Source of the DNA: a virus
Length of the DNA stretch: 34,135 bases
Reading direction: 5' to 3' (one strand)
IMG/VR virus record: IMGVR_UViG_3300032084_000080
Coordinates: 1 to 34,135 of that record
The notes beneath the pieces are model-generated. The model searched no databases. It was not told the DNA's origin and saw only the letters and a list, made by a program, of their open reading frames with translations. This document shows positions 7,285 to 13,303 of this stretch, piece by piece. The translations under genes were made by a program, and so were the position numbers. Position 1 is the stretch's first letter; each line of letters opens with the position of its first letter.

Positions 7285-7485
7285 TCAGCTTAGGGGGTAA
7301 ATCATTAGCTCGTACCCTACAAAAGCGGCTAGCAAAAGGGTCGTGGCAATAAGGTGTATCTTATACACTACTACCGGCTCAGTGACCCACGCTCTAAAAC
7401 TACTGGCTTTTGCCTCGATGTAAGACTGCCTGATGGCTTTGTCAGCGTAAGCGTTAGCCTCATAAATTAGCGTTTTAACGTCCAT
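7285..7485 (-). CDS. Small membrane protein, 66 aa
   Basis: This starts MDVKTLIYEANAYADKAIRQ. One transmembrane segment lies near residues 42-62 (IHLIATTLLLAAFVGYELMI). The N-terminal half is soluble and helical, so the topology is probably a single-pass membrane anchor. The ATG overlaps the upstream stop by one base (TAATG), indicating coupling. It belongs to the cluster of short genes behind the strong promoter at 8571. It could alter the host membrane early in infection, but no family is recognised. Confidence 0.7.
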   Translation of the reverse strand: MDVKTLIYEANAYADKAIRQSYIEAKASSFRAWVTEPVVVYKIHLIATTLLLAAFVGYELMIYPLS

Positions 7486-7940
7486 TAGTGACTCCCCATA
7501 ACTAGTCTGTCTAAATGGTTAAGGTCTTGGAACGAATCCATTACAAGCTCTTCCATACTAGGCTCCAGGTACATGTATAACTGATGCCTGATCTCTTCAA
7601 GAAAATCTGGGGTATCCAGTATTGCCTCAAAGTCGTCCAGAGCCTCCGACAAGTAAGCATCATTGTCAACATCTTTAGCGTTCCTGTCAGCAGCATCGCG
7701 GAACATTGCTGCAGCCATCCTAGAGGTAGCGTCCTCACTGTATATCGCTTCTAATGCCAGCAAGGGCTTATCGCTAACCGTGTGAGGAAATACGTCATCC
7801 ATCCAAGTCGGGTGGGTGATTAACCAGAGAGCGATAAGTCCGTCCTTAGTCTTGTCTGGCAGTTCCTGATAGCTGCCCTCCCACATTGGGGTTTCGTCGC
7901 GTATAAGGCCAACAGCGTCATTCAATACTTTGTAAGACAT
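7485..7940 (-). CDS. Hypothetical acidic protein, 151 aa
   Basis: I use the ATG at 7940 (MSYKVLNDAVGLIRDETPMW); a GTG two codons earlier is less likely. The ATG overlaps the stop of the 55-aa gene by one base (TAATG). The protein is acidic and helical, with LPDKTKDGLIALWLITHP and a SEALDDFEAILDTPDF region. There are no Cys pairs, membrane segments or catalytic motifs. The acidity and early-cluster position fit a host-interacting or DNA-mimic-type protein, but that is speculation. Confidence 0.7.
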   Translation of the reverse strand: MSYKVLNDAVGLIRDETPMWEGSYQELPDKTKDGLIALWLITHPTWMDDVFPHTVSDKPLLALEAIYSEDATSRMAAAMFRDAADRNAKDVDNDAYLSEALDDFEAILDTPDFLEEIRHQLYMYLEPSMEELVMDSFQDLNHLDRLVMGSH

Positions 7941-8107
7941 TAGCACACCCCCAGATTAACGCAGTCATAGTATTCCATGTTAGAGACTATCCCGTACAAA
8001 ATAAGCAGTATAGCCGCGCCTACGAATCCAGCCCTAGATTCAGCCACTTCTTGCAGCTTGGCTTCACGGGCCTTGATATCCTTTAAACAACATTCATTGA
8101 TTCTCAT
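7940..8107 (-). CDS. Small single-pass membrane protein, 55 aa
   Basis: The frame starts MRINECCLKDIKAREAKLQE and carries a transmembrane segment AGFVGAAILLILYGIV (about residues 26-41), then a short tail ending CVNLGVC. An excellent ribosome site (AAGGAG, 7 bases before the ATG) and a TAATG overlap with the next gene support it. An amphipathic helix before the membrane segment and several Cys residues (6, 7, 49, 55) are visible. It is the second small membrane protein of this early cluster. Function unknown. Confidence 0.75.
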   Translation of the reverse strand: MRINECCLKDIKAREAKLQEVAESRAGFVGAAILLILYGIVSNMEYYDCVNLGVC

Positions 8108-8108
8108 A

Positions 8109-8414
8109 TTATTCTCCTTGTATATTTGTTTTGATTACATCTATAGCATCTGCATTGGAATTCTCATAGAGAGTATTAAGCACTTTGCTTCTGACAGATA
8201 ACAACCCTTCTTCAGATACATCCTTGCCAACTAAAATCGAATCATCCGTAGGCTCCGTTAAACTCCAATGCAAAGCAAAATCAGCAAGCTCATGGCTGTA
8301 CTGAGGGTATTTGTCTATTAATTTATGCAACAGTTCGCGTGAAGGAGTTTCTGACGCGTAGAAAAACTGGTCCAATATGTCCTCTAATGATGGAGTCGGT
8401 AGAGTGCGAGTCAT
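8109..8414 (-). CDS. Hypothetical protein, 101 aa
   Basis: This starts MTRTLPTPSLEDILDQFFYA after an ideal AAGGAGAT ribosome site. It is helical and acidic. The central segment LIDKYPQYSHELADFALHWS (about residues 32-51) looks like a compact helical pair of the kind seen at the N-terminus of some small HTH or antitoxin-type proteins. There is no recognition helix that I can defend. It is in the early cluster behind the promoter at 8571 and ends two bases before the next gene. Confidence 0.7.
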   Translation of the reverse strand: MTRTLPTPSLEDILDQFFYASETPSRELLHKLIDKYPQYSHELADFALHWSLTEPTDDSILVGKDVSEEGLLSVRSKVLNTLYENSNADAIDVIKTNIQGE

Positions 8415-8436
8415 TTTGAATCTCCTTTAATTTTTT

Positions 8437-8538
8437 CTAGCGCACTCTTTTTGCGGTTACCCCAGTAACAATTCCAGTCACCCAGCAATCACTGCCAGCG
8501 CACTTTACCCAAACTTTTTGATTGATTTGATATTCCAT
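8437..8538 (-). CDS. Very short protein, 33 aa, perhaps truncated
   Basis: The frame MEYQINQKVWVKCAGSDCWV continues for 13 residues and ends at TAG. It begins 26 bases downstream of the predicted transcription start of the strong promoter at 8571-8599 and follows an AAAGGGCAG ribosome site. The sequence reads like the first beta strands of an SH3-like or KOW-like small phage protein (V-x-V-K-C ... W-V-T-G-I-V), which normally continues for some 20-30 residues. It may therefore be cut short by the amber codon. Identity unknown. Confidence 0.5.
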   Translation of the reverse strand: MEYQINQKVWVKCAGSDCWVTGIVTGVTAKRVR

Positions 8539-8570
8539 TTTGCTGCCCTTTGTTGTTTGATTGAGGTGTA

Positions 8571-8599
8571 ATAATACCCCCCAACAAATAAACTGTCAA
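8571..8599 (-). promoter_or_regulatory. Strong sigma70-type promoter for the small early genes
   Basis: The minus strand has TTGACA (8599-8594), a 17-base spacer and TATTAT (8576-8571). This is a perfect -35 and a 5/6 -10 at ideal spacing. Two bases after the -10 comes CACCTCAATCAA, identical to the sequence after the early promoter at 15265. It drives the genes from 8538 down to 7030. Confidence 0.85.
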
Positions 8600-8624
8600 G
8601 CTTTTCGGTTACAAATAGATGAAA

Positions 8625-9101
8625 TTAATTATATTTTGCGCTTTTAATTAGGTTATCTTTAGCCCACAAAGGTTGCAAATTTGATGGGTGGTTAATTACA
8701 TCAAAATCATTTATACCATTATCTAAAAAATCTTTTATTGGCCTAATGTGATCAATATGCCATTCCTTCCTATTCTCCCAGCTCATCCCCTCACAAAATA
8801 AAGACTCTATCCGACTAACAACAAGATTATCTTTCTTGATCAGGAGCCATCTTAAATGCGCTCTTATCCTGTTAGATACTTTAGTCCTTGCGTCATCTCT
8901 CTTGCAGTTAAAGCAAGTCTGGCATTCCAAAAACCTTTTCTTTGGGCCGACACCTGTAACGCATTCACACCCATCATCTTGCCACAACCCGTCGCTTAAA
9001 TATGATTCCCCGCTACCAAAACATAAATCACACCGGCTGCTAGGACGGTAATAATCAAAATCCAAAAAAGAAAGCATTTTCTGCCCGCAACATATATCCA
9101 T
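8625..9101 (-). CDS. HNH endonuclease (free-standing, homing type)
   Basis: This is 158 aa, starting MDICCGQKMLSFLDFDYYRP. Several Cys pairs (RCDLC at 23-27, CEC at 45-47, CQTCFNC at 60-66) suggest an N-terminal zinc-binding part. The HNH core is WHIDHIRPI at 114-122, then VINHPSNLQPLW with N141 and the final KDNLIKSAKYN. This is the classic D-H ... N ... N/H layout. The gene is visibly richer in A+T than its neighbours and sits directly before a strong promoter, which fits a mobile gene. A packaging-associated HNH is less likely because it is far from the terminase genes. Confidence 0.85.
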   Translation of the reverse strand: MDICCGQKMLSFLDFDYYRPSSRCDLCFGSGESYLSDGLWQDDGCECVTGVGPKKRFLECQTCFNCKRDDARTKVSNRIRAHLRWLLIKKDNLVVSRIESLFCEGMSWENRKEWHIDHIRPIKDFLDNGINDFDVINHPSNLQPLWAKDNLIKSAKYN

Positions 9102-9121
9102 AATATTCCCCGTTATTTAAA

Positions 9122-9511
9122 TTAATTATATGACACTGGCTCATAGCTCTCATCAGCGGTCATTTTCTTATGCTCTTCTCTGTAGTGCTTGGCTATCTCT
9201 GCCCTGAGCTTTTTGTTGGTTGGCATCAGCACCTGCCACTTCTCCCTAAGCATATCCAGGTGGCCCTGGCCTAGATGCGACTCCAGCCATACACTGAAGT
9301 CGAGAGGGTTGGCCGTGAACACTTTATGGCAGTAGTGGCACAGGCATAGTGCGTTATCCATAGACCAGCGCACCGACTTAGCCGCCCTGCCCCAGATATG
9401 TGCGCACTCCATCCTGCCATCTTGCTTGCCGCAGTGCTCGCACTGGAATCCAGCCTTTTGCCTTACTACGTCACTAAACCATTTGTCTGCAGCGTCGCGC
9501 TTAATCGGCAT
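9122..9511 (-). CDS. HNH/zinc-finger recombination-type nuclease
   Basis: This is 129 aa, starting MPIKRDAADKWFSDVVRQKA. It has zinc ligands CEHC (24-27) and CHYCH (58-62). H38 in ECAHIWGR and N53 in MDNALCLC complete an HNH-like fold. This family occurs in phage recombination regions next to DUF3310 and NinB-like genes, as here, and is related in style to NinG/Rap-type proteins. The C-terminal half is a Lys-rich helix. The start overlaps the DUF3310 stop by 11 bases. Nuclease activity is plausible, but substrate specificity is unknown. Confidence 0.75.
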   Translation of the reverse strand: MPIKRDAADKWFSDVVRQKAGFQCEHCGKQDGRMECAHIWGRAAKSVRWSMDNALCLCHYCHKVFTANPLDFSVWLESHLGQGHLDMLREKWQVLMPTNKKLRAEIAKHYREEHKKMTADESYEPVSYN

Positions 9512-9800
9512 CGTCGAATATCTCGCTGCTGATTAGCTTCGCCAGGTACCACTGAGCTTTCTGCAGGTCCTCGACCGGGTTGTTCTTATAGGTATACCTC
9601 CACAGATACTTCATGCAGTTGCCTTTCAGATATCCGCGAAATGCCTCTGGGGTCATAGACTCCTCAATGGCCTCAATGCACTCGATGCCGCCGGTTCTGT
9701 AATGGCTTGGGCTGTTTACCGCATCATCTTCTGGCCAATCTTCGATAGCCGGTATAGATTCCTTTAATCGTCGCCAGTCTTCGCTTGTAGCGTGCTTCAT
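9501..9800 (-). CDS. DUF3310 family protein
   Basis: This is 99 aa. Its signature is HYRTGGIECIEAIEES (around residues 33-48), followed by GYLKGNCMKYLWRYTYKNN and the helix DLQKAQWYLAKLI. This pattern defines the small DUF3310 family, common in the nucleotide/replication region of phages and sometimes called nucleotide kinase-like; its biochemical role is unproven. An AGGAG site precedes the ATG, which overlaps the stop of the zinc-finger microprotein (ATGA). Confidence 0.9.
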   Translation of the reverse strand: MKHATSEDWRRLKESIPAIEDWPEDDAVNSPSHYRTGGIECIEAIEESMTPEAFRGYLKGNCMKYLWRYTYKNNPVEDLQKAQWYLAKLISSEIFDDAD

Positions 9801-9976
9801 TCTGTATTCTCCTCAATTTGGATTTTAATTTCATCAGGCGTATCAAGATCGCAGCGATGACATAAACCATAGCTATCACCGTGATCATCAATCCAATACG
9901 ACAGAGCGATTCCACATTCACAGTAAAGCCTTTTAATGTGGGTCTTCTTTTTATGCAGTGAGATAACATCACCCAT
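9797..9976 (-). CDS. Zinc-finger microprotein, 59 aa
   Basis: The frame starts MGDVISLHKKKTHIKRLYCE and has CEC (19-21) and CHRC (39-42), a likely zinc-ribbon pair. The tail is acidic (DEIKIQIEENTE). The ATG lies inside the end of the phosphoesterase gene and the TGA overlaps the ATG of the DUF3310 gene. It therefore fills the gap exactly, in a coupled array. A longer competing frame on the same strand (9724-9972) is hydrophobic and overlaps DUF3310 by 77 bases; I consider that one spurious. A short zinc protein in this setting could bind DNA or a host protein. Confidence 0.8.
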   Translation of the reverse strand: MGDVISLHKKKTHIKRLYCECGIALSYWIDDHGDSYGLCHRCDLDTPDEIKIQIEENTE

Positions 9977-11147
9977 CCAGAGCCTCCACTGTAATCTTCA
10001 CCCTGGAGTCTTCACCGTATTTTTTATGGTAGACAATAGCCGTCATACTCCGCTCTGATCCAAATCCCGAATCTGAGTGCCATTGGTCTGTAGAAGTAAG
10101 GCTGCCGAACCAGGAGAATTGCATGCTGCCATACTCCCGGCTGACATGGTGGTGGATATGCCCCAGGAGACAGTACCGATTCTTATGCGATGACCACTCG
10201 TTGTCCAGATTCTTGATAACCGTCTGTAGTATTTGCTCTGGCTTTATCCGGTCCCCGTGGTGGTAGACCCACATATTATTTCCCCACTCGTAATGCAAAA
10301 ACTTTGAGTAGTTTTCTAGCACATTTACCCTGGGCTCTTTCTGATACAGAATCTCCAAGCAGCTAGATAGATGACAGGCCATGTCGCTGTCATGGTTGCC
10401 CCTCACATTTACTACGATAACATTCTTGTGAACTGTCAGCATCTTGTCGATTAGCATCTGAAACAACCTACCGGCCAGTTTAAATGTCTTACCAATGCGC
10501 GTATCTACATCTACCCTGGTTCCAGCGGTGGTCTCGTTTTTGCTTGAGTCGGCGTGGAAGAAGTCACCCACGTTTAACAGTATCGCGGTCTCACAGTCAC
10601 CTACTCTGACTAACAGCCTATCAACAGCGTCAATAAGTACCTTGGTCGCTATCTTGATATCCCAGTCGTCGTTGTCCAGCTTGGTAGCAGCGTCCGCGAG
10701 CATCCCGTAGTGGTGGTCACCGATGATATAGGTGGCAAGATAGTCGGCATTAACTTTCTTTGGGGCTTTCACCGGCTTCTTAAATCCAGCCAGGTCATCC
10801 TTCATGCCCTCCATCATCGCCTCAACCTTCTCTTGCAGGCTGCGCTTCAATGGTTCTTGGATTATCCACTGTAGGGCTATATCACCCTCGGAGTTGAAAG
10901 CGGTTGAAACTCGCTTCGCCTCAAAACCCTCCATAGTCTCATTGTCTACACTGCGATGCGGTGCCACCGCCTTACTAGCAGCCCTGCCCTCAATAGCTCT
11001 TAAAGTCCTATCTACGGTGCGCCGATCCAACCCTAGGGCTTTCGCTGCCTTGTTGTTGCTTCCGTGATTTATAACAGCTTGGCATATCTCGGCCTGGCGT
11101 TCAGTTGCTGCAAAGCTAATTAACTTACTGGCGCTTAGTTTGGACAT
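9969..11147 (-). CDS. HTH plus calcineurin-type phosphoesterase
   Basis: This is 392 aa. Residues about 15-60 hold a helix-turn-helix (NNKAAKALGLDRRTVDRTLR). A linker follows, and residues about 135-390 form a metallophosphoesterase with all motifs: GDHH 143-146, GDFFH 194-198, GNHD 250-253, HHGD 296-299 and GHIHH 329-333. Such HTH-phosphoesterase fusions are common in phage replication regions. They resemble SbcD/Mre11-type nucleases in fold, with the HTH likely directing DNA binding. The start follows an AGGAAC site after NinB. The substrate is unknown; DNA end processing is a reasonable guess. Confidence 0.9.
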   Translation of the reverse strand: MSKLSASKLISFAATERQAEICQAVINHGSNNKAAKALGLDRRTVDRTLRAIEGRAASKAVAPHRSVDNETMEGFEAKRVSTAFNSEGDIALQWIIQEPLKRSLQEKVEAMMEGMKDDLAGFKKPVKAPKKVNADYLATYIIGDHHYGMLADAATKLDNDDWDIKIATKVLIDAVDRLLVRVGDCETAILLNVGDFFHADSSKNETTAGTRVDVDTRIGKTFKLAGRLFQMLIDKMLTVHKNVIVVNVRGNHDSDMACHLSSCLEILYQKEPRVNVLENYSKFLHYEWGNNMWVYHHGDRIKPEQILQTVIKNLDNEWSSHKNRYCLLGHIHHHVSREYGSMQFSWFGSLTSTDQWHSDSGFGSERSMTAIVYHKKYGEDSRVKITVEALDG

Positions 11148-11148
11148 T

Positions 11149-11595
11149 CTATTGTTCCTGCTTTCGCTTTAATTCAGTGTACTCATTGTACTCTGGTAAA
11201 GATAAATAAACACCTTTCTCAATCGCCCAGGCATAGACCTGGTCCATGAAAAAACACATCTCTCCTTTCTTCAGGCTTGCGGTGCTTTGTATCTGGTCTT
11301 TGAGGGTAGTCTGCCCAACCTTAATTGTTTTGGTCACCAGAAACTTATGCTTCATCATCCACTTAACGCCATCTGGCGTAGCGTCAGGGATTTTCTCTAT
11401 AAACTTGTCACTCAGCTCCCGGCACCACTTGTGAAATAATGCGTTCTGGTCCAGCGTCCTGGTATCCACCCACGGCTCCAGCTTGATTGATAGAGGGATA
11501 GAGTAATCCCAGTCCTGCAGGCGCTTGATGAGGTGCGGAACCTTCCTTTCCACTTCAGTTGCGTGGGATATTTTAACGTGGTCTCCCTGGCTCAT
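11149..11595 (-). CDS. NinB-like recombination protein
   Basis: This is 148 aa, starting MSQGDHVKISHATEVERKVP. The key pattern is DTRTLDQNALFHKWCRELSD (about residues 44-63), matching the R-S-L-D-Q-N signature of lambda NinB/Orf, and a final segment with KGEMCFFMDQVYAWAIEKGV. NinB (Orf) is a recombination mediator acting with SSB and annealing proteins. The presence of an Erf/exonuclease/SSB-like cassette upstream fits this. The start overlaps the upstream gene by four bases. A ten-residue stretch, IKRLQDWDYS, is nearly repeated in the exonuclease. Confidence 0.75.
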   Translation of the reverse strand: MSQGDHVKISHATEVERKVPHLIKRLQDWDYSIPLSIKLEPWVDTRTLDQNALFHKWCRELSDKFIEKIPDATPDGVKWMMKHKFLVTKTIKVGQTTLKDQIQSTASLKKGEMCFFMDQVYAWAIEKGVYLSLPEYNEYTELKRKQEQ

Positions 11596-11897
11596 AGCTT
11601 CACCCTCAAAAACTTGTCCGACAGCTTCATTGTGCTAGTCTCCAGGCGATCATATAGGCTGGCTTTCGACTTACCAATACCGCCACATGCGTCGTCAACT
11701 TCCCTTACCTGCCTGTCGCCAACCTCAGCCCTGCCTACCATCCTGGAGTGCATTGTCTTGTTCTGAACGCCGGTCAGTATTGATATCTCGCGCAGCGTGT
11801 ACAGCTTGCCAGTCACCAGGTTGTCATGGGTTCCAGTGAACTTGTATCTTCTTGGATGTTTGCCAGACGACCTGGGCTCTAATCGCTTGTCAGGCAT
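11592..11897 (-). CDS. HTH-like hypothetical protein, 101 aa
   Basis: This starts MPDKRLEPRSSGKHPRRYKF. The N-terminus is basic. A segment LYTLREISILTGVQNKTMHS (about residues 32-51) has the shape of a helix-turn-helix, followed by RMVGRAEVGDRQVREVDDAC. It may bind DNA at the replication or control region. It overlaps both neighbours by about four to eight bases. No firm family is assigned. Confidence 0.65.
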   Translation of the reverse strand: MPDKRLEPRSSGKHPRRYKFTGTHDNLVTGKLYTLREISILTGVQNKTMHSRMVGRAEVGDRQVREVDDACGGIGKSKASLYDRLETSTMKLSDKFLRVKL

Positions 11898-12261
11898 TCT
11901 TCAGCTCCCCGTCATAATAAAAGCCAAACTTGTCAAGATAATACTGTTTCATAGACAATTGCGCATCTGTATCCAGCCAACTAATATCAGTCATCTGCAT
12001 GTCTATAGACTTGGCCCTGATGCTTTCATTCTTGCCAGCCTTCTTGGCCATCGGAGAGCCGCCCTGGTTCTGCGCCCTAGCTAGCCAAGAGTTAACAAAG
12101 CGTTTAATACCCTGCTTTGTTTTGCGTTTAGTTGGATTCGCGTCGCACCAGGACTCCATAGCCATGAGCTCTTGGTGAACATTGACAGCAGGATACGCTC
12201 TCTGCCAAGCGATAGTGTCAGCCTCATCTGGCTGCCAGTCTTCTTTAGTATTTAGTAGCAT
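11890..12261 (-). CDS. Replication-protein-like C-terminal domain protein, 123 aa
   Basis: This starts MLLNTKEDWQPDEADTIAWQ after a GGGGGAA ribosome site. The motif WQRAYPAVNVHQELMAMESW, then NPTKRKTKQGIKRFVNSWL (about residues 19-60), is the conserved end of many phage replication initiator or DnaT/lambda-O-like proteins. Here it stands alone without the usual N-terminal DNA-binding domain, so the gene may be a reduced version. It is the best candidate for a replication factor in a genome with no helicase, primase or polymerase. The role is inferred. Confidence 0.65.
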   Translation of the reverse strand: MLLNTKEDWQPDEADTIAWQRAYPAVNVHQELMAMESWCDANPTKRKTKQGIKRFVNSWLARAQNQGGSPMAKKAGKNESIRAKSIDMQMTDISWLDTDAQLSMKQYYLDKFGFYYDGELKNA

Positions 12262-12270
12262 GGTTCCCCC

Positions 12271-12762
12271 TTACCCGTGGTTAGCAAATTTGCCGTGTAA
12301 TTTTTTGCGCATTTCCTTGATGGCCTGCTCCGCATCACTGATATCATTGTGCAGCCCACAATAATAATGTTTTGAATCACAGCGCATCTTAGCTATCCAC
12401 TTACCCGCAGGCTTATGCCAGCATACGCCCTTCACGCCACTTGTGCTGTTTTTATTGATCGACCTGTTGTGCTGGTTTTCCCGCGCAGACACAGCGCGTA
12501 AATTTTCAATCCGGTTATCATGGCGTTCGTTGTTGATGTGGTCCAGGTACTTAGGCATGTACCCGTGGTGATATAAAAAAATAAGTCTGTGTTGATAATA
12601 GCAAACTCTATTTACGGCGCAAATCTTGTATAACCCTTTGCCGCCGCGTATTAGCTTGCCAGACTTTCGGCCATTCCCTTCGCGCCAGTACAAGTTACCA
12701 TCACGGTACTCAAATTTTTCCTTAATTTCCTCTAATAACTGCTTTTCGCTTAGCTCTTTCAT
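12271..12762 (-). CDS. HNH endonuclease with AP2-like DNA-binding region
   Basis: This is 163 aa from the ATG at 12762 (MKELSEKQLL), with a GGGGAAG ribosome site five bases upstream. A longer frame opening at 12837 overlaps another gene. The HNH core is HRL (58-60), YLDHINNERHDNRIENL (72-88) and ENQHNR. Residues about 105-150 (SGVKGVCWHKPAGKWIAKM) are AP2-like and should bind target DNA. This is a typical free-standing phage homing endonuclease. It overlaps the end of the 51-aa gene by 41 bases and is A+T-rich, so it probably inserted here. It is unlikely to be essential. Confidence 0.9.
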   Translation of the reverse strand: MKELSEKQLLEEIKEKFEYRDGNLYWREGNGRKSGKLIRGGKGLYKICAVNRVCYYQHRLIFLYHHGYMPKYLDHINNERHDNRIENLRAVSARENQHNRSINKNSTSGVKGVCWHKPAGKWIAKMRCDSKHYYCGLHNDISDAEQAIKEMRKKLHGKFANHG

Positions 12763-12877
12763 CGCACTTCCCCGTTGGTTTAGAAACCTTAGTATCTTTG
12801 TTTCCGAAAATATTGTCAAAGTTTTTATCAAACTCAACCTTATTGGTCGGTCGCTGTTTACTTCCTTTACCGCTCAT
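12722..12877 (-). CDS. Short basic protein (MSGKGS type), 51 aa
   Basis: The frame starts MSGKGSKQRPTNKVEFDKNF and continues DNIFGNK before a basic tail. The opening and the F-D-x-N-F-D-x-I-F motif are characteristic of a tiny phage protein family of unknown role. A GGGAG ribosome site precedes the ATG. The last 41 bases overlap the HNH gene, so the natural C-terminus may have been replaced when the HNH gene arrived; the residues after FGNK look unlike the family core. Confidence 0.75.
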   Translation of the reverse strand: MSGKGSKQRPTNKVEFDKNFDNIFGNKDTKVSKPTGKCDERAKRKAVIRGN

Positions 12878-12880
12878 CTC

Positions 12881-12976
12881 TCACTCCCATGGCTCGGCAA
12901 GCCTCGCCCAGTATTTAATAAATGTTTCTTTATATTTACTTTTTTTCTTATTATTTGCAAGACGATATAACCCTTT
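12881..12976 (-). pseudogene. Start-less 31-codon frame next to an A7 run
   Basis: The codons between a TAG at 12979-12977 and the TGA at 12883-12881 read smoothly and end KYKETFIKYWARLAEPWE, which looks like a real protein end. There is no ATG, GTG or TTG in this frame. A TTG with an AAGGG site in a neighbouring frame would join it if a run of seven A bases were one base longer. It could be a frameshifted remnant, a slippage-expressed peptide, an assembly error or chance. Confidence 0.3.
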
Positions 12977-13298
12977 CTACTTAGCAAAGTAGATTTTTGA
13001 ATCTGAGGGCAAAGCGACTCAGTGACTAATTTGTGCTCGTATTTAGAATCACGCCATCCTGGCCGTCGTTATTTCCTGCTCGGCAGTCAAACCGATTAGG
13101 AGGTGCTAATAGAGGGGTCACTCTCGATCATGGGTTATTAATTCCCACGCCACACACCCGAACACTTGAGAGAAAAAGAAAGGGAGACCTAGTGTACTGT
13201 ATCGGACAGTATGGTAAACTTGCCTTTCTTCTTCTTCGCACAAGAAGTATAAGCCTTTCCCCGGCTTACTGTAAAGCCCCCGCAATGGGGGTTTTATT
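12977..13298. other. Structured non-coding region (about 320 bp)
   Basis: No credible gene lies on either strand. Visible elements include a hairpin CTACTT-agca-AAGTAG (12977-12992) followed on the plus strand by a short T-run, an inverted repeat at 13195-13211, a hairpin CTTCTT-cgcac-AAGAAG (13231-13247), a hairpin TAAGCC-7-GGCTTA (13250-13268) and a plus-facing terminator. The motif GAGGTGCTAAT near 13099 resembles the sequence beside the promoter at 15265. The stretch could hold a small RNA, an operator region or an origin. Confidence 0.45.
13195..13211. promoter_or_regulatory. Inverted repeat TACTGT-5-ACAGTA
   Basis: Perfect 6-bp arms are separated by five bases (atcgg). The 17-bp size suits a dimeric HTH repressor. 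It lies about 90 bp from the end of the HTH gene, so it may be an operator for that protein. No -35/-10 pair at good spacing is evident around it. Confidence 0.4.
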
Positions 13299-13303
13299 TT
13301 ATT
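13273..13303 (+). terminator. Intrinsic terminator facing the plus strand, at the HTH stop
   Basis: Stem AAAGCCCCC-gcaat-GGGGGTTTT (one G-U pair) is followed by TTTTATTTTATT on the plus strand. On the minus strand only CTTTAC follows the hairpin, so it would be weak there. It overlaps the stop codon of the minus-strand HTH gene. Confidence 0.65.

Noticed and set aside
9724-9972. 82-aa hydrophobic frame on the minus strand
   Set aside because: It overlaps DUF3310 by 77 bases. The 59-aa zinc-finger frame fits the gap exactly with ATGA overlaps on both sides.
13030-13160. tRNA-like arms near 13080-13150
   Set aside because: Possible T-arm-like pairs have wrong loop lengths and no matching acceptor stem, so no tRNA is supported.
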